Assembly: GCF_008831285.2 (NCBI RefSeq)
Contig: NC_045149.1
Location: forward strand, 13,852,629 to 13,916,628
Direction of reading: 5' to 3'
Source of the DNA: Nymphaea colorata
Taxonomy: Eukaryota > Streptophyta > Magnoliopsida > Nymphaeales > Nymphaeaceae
Length of the DNA stretch: 64,000 bases
Shown: one piece after another, positions 59,701 through 64,000 of the stretch
Numbering within the stretch: position 1 is the stretch's first letter
How the letters are laid out: each line of letters opens with the position of its first letter
Translations under genes and position numbers: made by a program
Notes under the pieces: model-generated
The model's database searches: none
The model's input: the letters and a program-made list of their open reading frames with translations, nothing else
What the model was told of the DNA's origin: nothing

Positions 59701-60328
59701 TTTTTCTTTGGCAAGAGTTGTTACGAAAGCTTTGATGTTTCTTTCCTCTATATTGCTTGCAGTCGTAGTGAGCTTGCGGCCATGCCCTGGCGTTACTGCA
59801 TATCCTCTGCGTTTCAACTGTATCCACAGCATGGAACTGCCACAACACAATCTGTCCCGTGAAGGTCGCTAAGGACCAGCGGTCTGAAAGAAGTTGCCAG
59901 AAAGTTTTACTGTTCGAATATGGAAGACTGGTTGACGGTGATTGTAATAAATAAACTTGTGATATGATTTTGAATTGGATATTCTTTTCTCCGCTGGCTG
60001 GTAAGGCCTTTGTTAAAGAATCAATTCATGTGGCTAAAGATGATCATCCGCATAAGTTGGGGAAATCAGAAGATGATAAGGTGCAATCAATTGCCAAAAA
60101 ATCAGGAGTGGATGAAGAAGAGGAGGTTGACGTCCAAATTTCTTTATCTATGGAAAGAGATAAAATAAAAGCGATATTTTGAAGAAAACAAGTTGTATAT
60201 CAGCTCCATGATTTTAGGAGTTCAAGATTGTGTTTTGTATTCTTTAAATAGTGGAACCTCTATCTCTCGTTACATGTTGAAAAGAGAGTAGAAAGACTTT
60301 GAGAACGTAGGTGATTTCAGCACCGAAC
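56787..60328. repeat. SABATH array unit 8, truncated
   Basis: SABATH exon 57786-58197, TATA 59546-59551, small frames 59609-59872 and 59964-60182, both shifted by one-base deletions (near 59731 and 60170). The unit stops after CAGCACCGAAC, where units 1-7 continue with GTAGGTGACAG for about 220 more bases. Copia sequence begins directly there. Confidence 0.95.
57786..58197 (-). pseudogene. SABATH methyltransferase exon, copy 8
   Basis: In addition to the shared frameshift, a one-base loss (GACACCGC instead of GACCACCGC, near 57891) moves the frame right after WVAAV. It reads SMPSNRSYWVAAV, where other copies have SSRSYW. Confidence 0.88.
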
Positions 60329-60387
60329 CTCGTTAAAATTCCTTGTTCATTCTTCTTCATATCCCTTTTTAACATGGTATTAGAGCT
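60329..60387 (+). other. Copia LTR 3' remnant and primer-binding site
   Basis: About 45 bp ending in TTTTTAACA precede TGGTATTAGAGCT (60375-60387), a one-base variant of the tRNA-Met complement. The rest of the LTR is absent, with array sequence directly to the left. Confidence 0.75.
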
Positions 60388-60845
60388 TCACTGTATCTAC
60401 TGTAGGTATTGATCCTTGGATGGTGAATCATTCCACAGAGATTCTTCCCTCAGACACGTGTTCTTTATTTCTGGTGGAGTCTGACTACTTTCATTGTTAA
60501 ATCCATTTGATCCTGATATCAAAACGTGTTTTTGATCATCTGAGGAGAAAGCTGACAAAATTCCGAGCATTTTGAGCCCTTACCCGTCCAAAACCGTTGA
60601 GAAATCAGGGAGAAATCGATTTTTGAAGTCTGCTGCAATTTTTCTGCTTTTTCCGGCGCGGAAGAGGGATTCCGACGAAATCCGACGAACCCGGCGTGTC
60701 CCGATACATCTTCCTTCACCGTGTCAAAGCTGCTTGACGAATCCCGCCAGTGTGTACCGCTATTTGAGCAGTGTCGGCCTTCATCCGTTTGACTTCATTG
60801 GCTTCATCAGTTTTTATTTAGTGGCTTCATCGACTTCATTTAGTG

Positions 60846-61721
60846 ATGGCAACATCTTCATCGTCGACCTCTTCAATGTCAAACAGAACTCTTAACACTA
60901 GCTTCAACTTTACCAGGTGCCGTCAAACTTTTCTCAGTTTCTCTCTATCAAACTTACAATAGATAATTATATGCTTTGGGCTGCTCAATTCAAACCCATC
61001 TTGATCACTTATGGGCTCATGGGTTATATTGATGGAACAATCCATTGTCCGCCCAAAACTATTAGAAATTTTGATGATGTGAATCCTGATTATATATTAT
61101 CGTTAAAGCATGATCAGCTTGTTTTAAGTTGGATTATCACCTCATTCAGTGAAAACGTCTTGAGTCAAGTTATTGGCTTGGAAACTACATATGAAGTCTG
61201 GTCTTCCTTAAAAGGATCATATGCGTCCCATTCTAGTTCACGCATAATTCATCTTAGAGGTCAACTTCAAGATCTAAAGAAATGAAACAAGATAGTAGAT
61301 GAATACTTTCATCATGCAAAATCTATTGCCCATCAATTAGCTATTGCCTCTAAACCTGTTGATGAAGATGATCTTATCATGCATTTATTGAAAGAACTGT
61401 CGAATGAGTATCATGCTTTTAGGGTCTCGATGGAGACCCGATCTACACCAGTGACATTGGAAGAGTTTCATGGTTTACTCTTGACTCAAGAACGCAATAT
61501 AATAGAGAGTATTGGTGTTGAAACTGATCAGCTAAATGCTTCTATTAATTTGACAAACAAGATTAGTTTCTTTTTCACAATCAAAACCATGGAGGATCAC
61601 TTTATCGTAGTGGAAGAGAAACCGTGGTGGCAATTTTAGAAGTCGTGGAAGTCGATCTCAAAGTATTGGACCTCGTATCACTTGCCAAATTTGTGAAAAC
61701 CTGGTCATTCTACGCTCCTGC
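60846..61721 (+). pseudogene. Copia gag, broken
   Basis: The likely start is the ATG at 60846 (a serine-rich N-terminus). The frame is lost before the conserved block KLTIDNYMLWAAQFKPIL, which lies in another frame from about 60917. That frame carries the typical gag features GYIDGT, VWSSLKGSYAS and RIIHLRGQLQDLKK, then a TGA, then resumes in frame with IMHLLKELSNEYHAF and TLEEFHGLLLTQE. The CCHC knuckle (61684-61721) begins CQIC and ends in C but is frameshifted in between. Confidence 0.85.
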
Positions 61722-61825
61722 TATCAACTTGCCTCTTATGCTCAAAATAATCCTTTTTGGCACCAAAAGCATATCATGTGGCCCCAGCCCCTCACTAGAG
61801 CTCCACCAATGGTCAAAACTGGTAT

Positions 61826-62248
61826 CCAGATTCTGGGGCATCGCATCATGTGACCAGTGACTTGAACAACTTATCTCTACAGTCAGAGTATCAAGGTGAT
61901 GACGGTGTTCTTATTGGAGATGGATCAGGTTTGGCTATTAACCACATTGGTTCTACTGTTTTTGACAGATTTGTCATGAGTAATATTCTTCATGTACCTA
62001 CCATCTCTAAGAATCTCATGTCAGTACACAAATTTGCTAAGGAGAATAATGTTTTCTTTGAATTTCATCCTTCTTGTTGTTATGTCAAGGATCTCACCTC
62101 AAGGAAAGTGCTGCTCCAAGGTCGAACTGAAGAAGGTTTATACAAATTGACCTTGAACAAGAACAAGCAAGTCTTCTTCACCACTAGAGATGTTGGCTCA
62201 AGGACTCGGTTGACACTTGGCATAGACGTTTTGGTCATCCCTCTTTAA
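61826..62248 (+). pseudogene. Copia protease and pre-integrase region
   Basis: The aspartic protease active site reads PDSGASHHVTSDL, with the catalytic Asp codon at 61829-61831. It is followed by IGDGSGLAINHIG and NILHVPTISKNLMSVHKFA, hallmarks of copia protease. The frame runs on to the pre-integrase TWHRRFGHPSL, where a base loss near 62255 breaks it. Confidence 0.85.
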
Positions 62249-62715
62249 AGACTGTATGAACATGTTGAATAATTTTGGTTTGCCTTATGATGATTTTATG
62301 CAACATAAAGTGTGTGAAGCTTGTCAAAAGGGTAAGAGTCATTGTCTACCCTTTAACAAGACTTCTATACCAGTACATGGATTCTTAGATATTGTTTATT
62401 CTGATGTTTGCGGCCCTGCGCCATAACTAGTATTGATGGATATAGATATTATGCTTTATTTGTTGATGCCTATTCAAGATATTATTGGATATACCTTCTC
62501 AAGAACAAATCAGACTTATATGAAGTTTTTCAAAAGTTTAAATCGCATGTTGAGCTTGTTATAGGTGCAAAAATTAAATTTCTGCATTCAGATTGGGGTG
62601 GAGAATATCAAGGTCTTACTAGTTTTTTTAATCAAATGACATTGGACATATGATTGCTTGTCCTCACACTCCAGAACAAAATAGTGCAGTTGAAAGACGT
62701 CATCGCCATGTTGTT
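62219..62715 (+). pseudogene. Copia integrase, broken
   Basis: The HHCC zinc-binding part is represented by HRRFGH and CEACQKGKS (cysteines at 62313-62324). The catalytic D-D-E residues are visible: Asp in YSDVCGP (62403-62405), Asp in LHSDWGGEY (62591-62593) and Glu in SAVERRHRH (62692-62694). They are spread over several frames because of indels, so no single protein results. Confidence 0.85.
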
Positions 62716-63382
62716 GAAACCAACTCACTATGATGGCTGATGCATGCATACCAAACAAGTATTGGTCTTATGCCTTCCATACAGCCACATACATATGTTA
62801 TAAACAGAGTTTCCACCAAAAATCTCGGAGGACTAAGTCTGTTCAAGTCATGTTCAAAAGCAAACCAGATTACAATTTCCTAAAGATTTTGGGTGTGCAT
62901 GTTTCCCATGCTTGCGGCCGTACAGAAAAAATAAATTTGAGCATAAATATGAAAAATGCATTTTTTGGGCTATGCTCCAAGGCGTCATGGATATTTTTGT
63001 CTCAATCTCATAACAGGAAGAATTTTTATATCACGTCATGTTATTTTTGATGAAAACTGGTTCCCCTTCCATCAAAAGGAGAGAGATTTGACAAAAAAAA
63101 TTGCAGAAAGGAAATCATGACAACCAGATTTCATATACAATATCCATTCTCTCAAAATGGTATTGATGACAATATTGAGAAGACACACAGAACTCCTACT
63201 GGTGTCAATCAATCTAATGGTCCATCTGAGAATTCAGATCAAAGCATGGCTTGTCAAGGTAAGAATGCAAATCAAAGCACGACTCCTCCACCAATTCTCG
63301 CAAGAACTCATCATATGACAACTAGATTCCAATATGGCACGTTGAAACCAAAGGTCTACTCAACAAAACACTCTCTTCCACA

Positions 63383-64000
63383 ATGCTCTTAGCCAAGCTC
63401 TCTCAGGATCAAGATAATATACAGTTTCAAGAAGCAAGCAAAGATCCAAATTGGATCACTGCTATGAGAAATGAAATTACTGTCTTGAAGAAAAATCATA
63501 CTTGGACTCTTGTTCCTCGTACAAATGAGCAACATATTGTGGGATGCAAATGGGTTTATAAGATAAAGCGGAAAGCAGATGGAAGTTTAGAAAGATACAA
63601 AGCGAGGTTGGTTGCAAAAGGATATAGTCAACAAGAATGGTAGATTATTTCGAGACTTTTAGTCCTGTAGTTAAACCAACCACAATCAAAATTGTTATTT
63701 CTCTTGCTATCATACAAAATTGGTATTTAAGTAAGCTTGATGTACAAAATGCTTTCCTTCATGGGCACATCAATGAGAATGTTTATATGGATCAACCACA
63801 AGGATTCAAAGACTCAAATTTTCCAAACTATGTTTGTAAACTTCAATGAGCCCTTTATGGACTCAAGCAATGCCAAGAGCATGGTTTTCAAGACTCAGCC
63901 TCTTTCTTCAACAAATGGGATTCAAAGGTGTGCAAACAGATAATTCTCTCTTCATTTTAAGACAAGAGAATTATGTGGTTTTCATTCTTATATATGTAGA
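63383..64000 (+). pseudogene. Copia reverse transcriptase, broken and partial
   Basis: The RVT_2 domain starts with ASKDPNWITAMRNEI and WTLVPRT, then CKWVYKIKRKADGSLERYKA and RLVAKGYSQQ. A frameshift near 63640 leads to DYFETFSPVVKPTTI and LDVQNAFLHGHINENVYM, where the TGA at 63847 interrupts before ALYGLKQ. The last bases, TATGTAGA, begin the catalytic YVDD box, so the catalytic core and RNase H lie outside the window. Confidence 0.9.

Larger units (their letters stand above)
60329..64000 (+). mobile_element. Ty1/copia LTR retrotransposon, defective, runs off window
   Basis: Order: LTR remnant (60329-60373), tRNA-Met primer-binding site (60375-60387), leader, gag, zinc knuckle, protease, integrase, reverse transcriptase. 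The integrase-before-reverse-transcriptase order defines Ty1/copia. At least six breaks are seen: gag frameshift near 60915, TGA near 61283, knuckle frameshift near 61695, frameshifts near 62255 and 62650, a reverse transcriptase frameshift near 63640 and a TGA at 63847-63849. Most of the 5' LTR is missing where the element meets array unit 8. Confidence 0.93.

Noticed and set aside
30651-60328. CRISPR-like or short satellite interpretation of the regular array
   Set aside because: The period is about 3.7 kb with exon-like content and no short repeat/spacer structure, so it is a large tandem duplication, not a CRISPR array or classical satellite.

Overview
This is a stretch of a flowering-plant nuclear genome. 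It is AT-rich, with intron-containing gene pieces, plant-type Ty1/copia and Ty3/gypsy retroelements primed by initiator tRNA-Met, LINE debris and microsatellites, plus one 100-base assembly gap. The species cannot be named from sequence alone. I see no complete, clearly functional conventional gene. The window is mostly duplicated gene fragments and transposable elements.

Bases 1-8664 hold a 3.6-kb segment present twice in direct orientation (150-3788 and 5028-8664), separated by a unique 1.24-kb spacer that is GC-rich and looks like a promoter or 5' end. Each copy carries, on the minus strand, a broken reading frame for an unrecognised acidic protein with a degenerate repeat of about 46 residues, and, on the plus strand, one exon of cycloeucalenol cycloisomerase (CPI1). 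From 9.28 to 15.55 kb there are short exon groups, all on the plus strand and with introns kept, from four further unrelated genes: a DG1-like PPR protein, a BSL2/BSL3 kelch-phosphatase, a DUF21/CNNM-type membrane protein and a callose synthase. Most carry a frameshift or stop. This is the pattern expected of gene-fragment capture, for example by a Helitron, but no element ends could be proven.

Bases 15.6-30.55 kb are intergenic. They contain an odd TATA/GTAC-rich block with short tandem repeats, a truncated gypsy element on the minus strand (LTR, primer site, gag, zinc knuckle, protease) sitting against a LINE zf-RVT fragment, microsatellites, an 81-bp coding-like tandem repeat, and several tracts of a degenerate GAATCC/GGATTC repeat and a GAGCTCGA-rich repeat.

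Bases 30651-60328 are a direct array of eight units of about 3.7 kb (the last truncated). Each unit carries one SABATH-family methyltransferase exon on the minus strand, with the SAM-binding motif I and a shared frameshift, and on the plus strand a TATA box plus two small open frames, the first encoding a signal-peptide-like N-terminus. The units are mosaics of a few sequence types, which points to unequal crossing-over or gene conversion. The left edge of the array is hidden by the assembly gap.

From 60329 to the window end a Ty1/copia element (LTR remnant, primer site, gag, protease, integrase, reverse transcriptase) abuts the truncated eighth unit. It carries several stops and frameshifts, and the window ends inside its reverse transcriptase catalytic motif.
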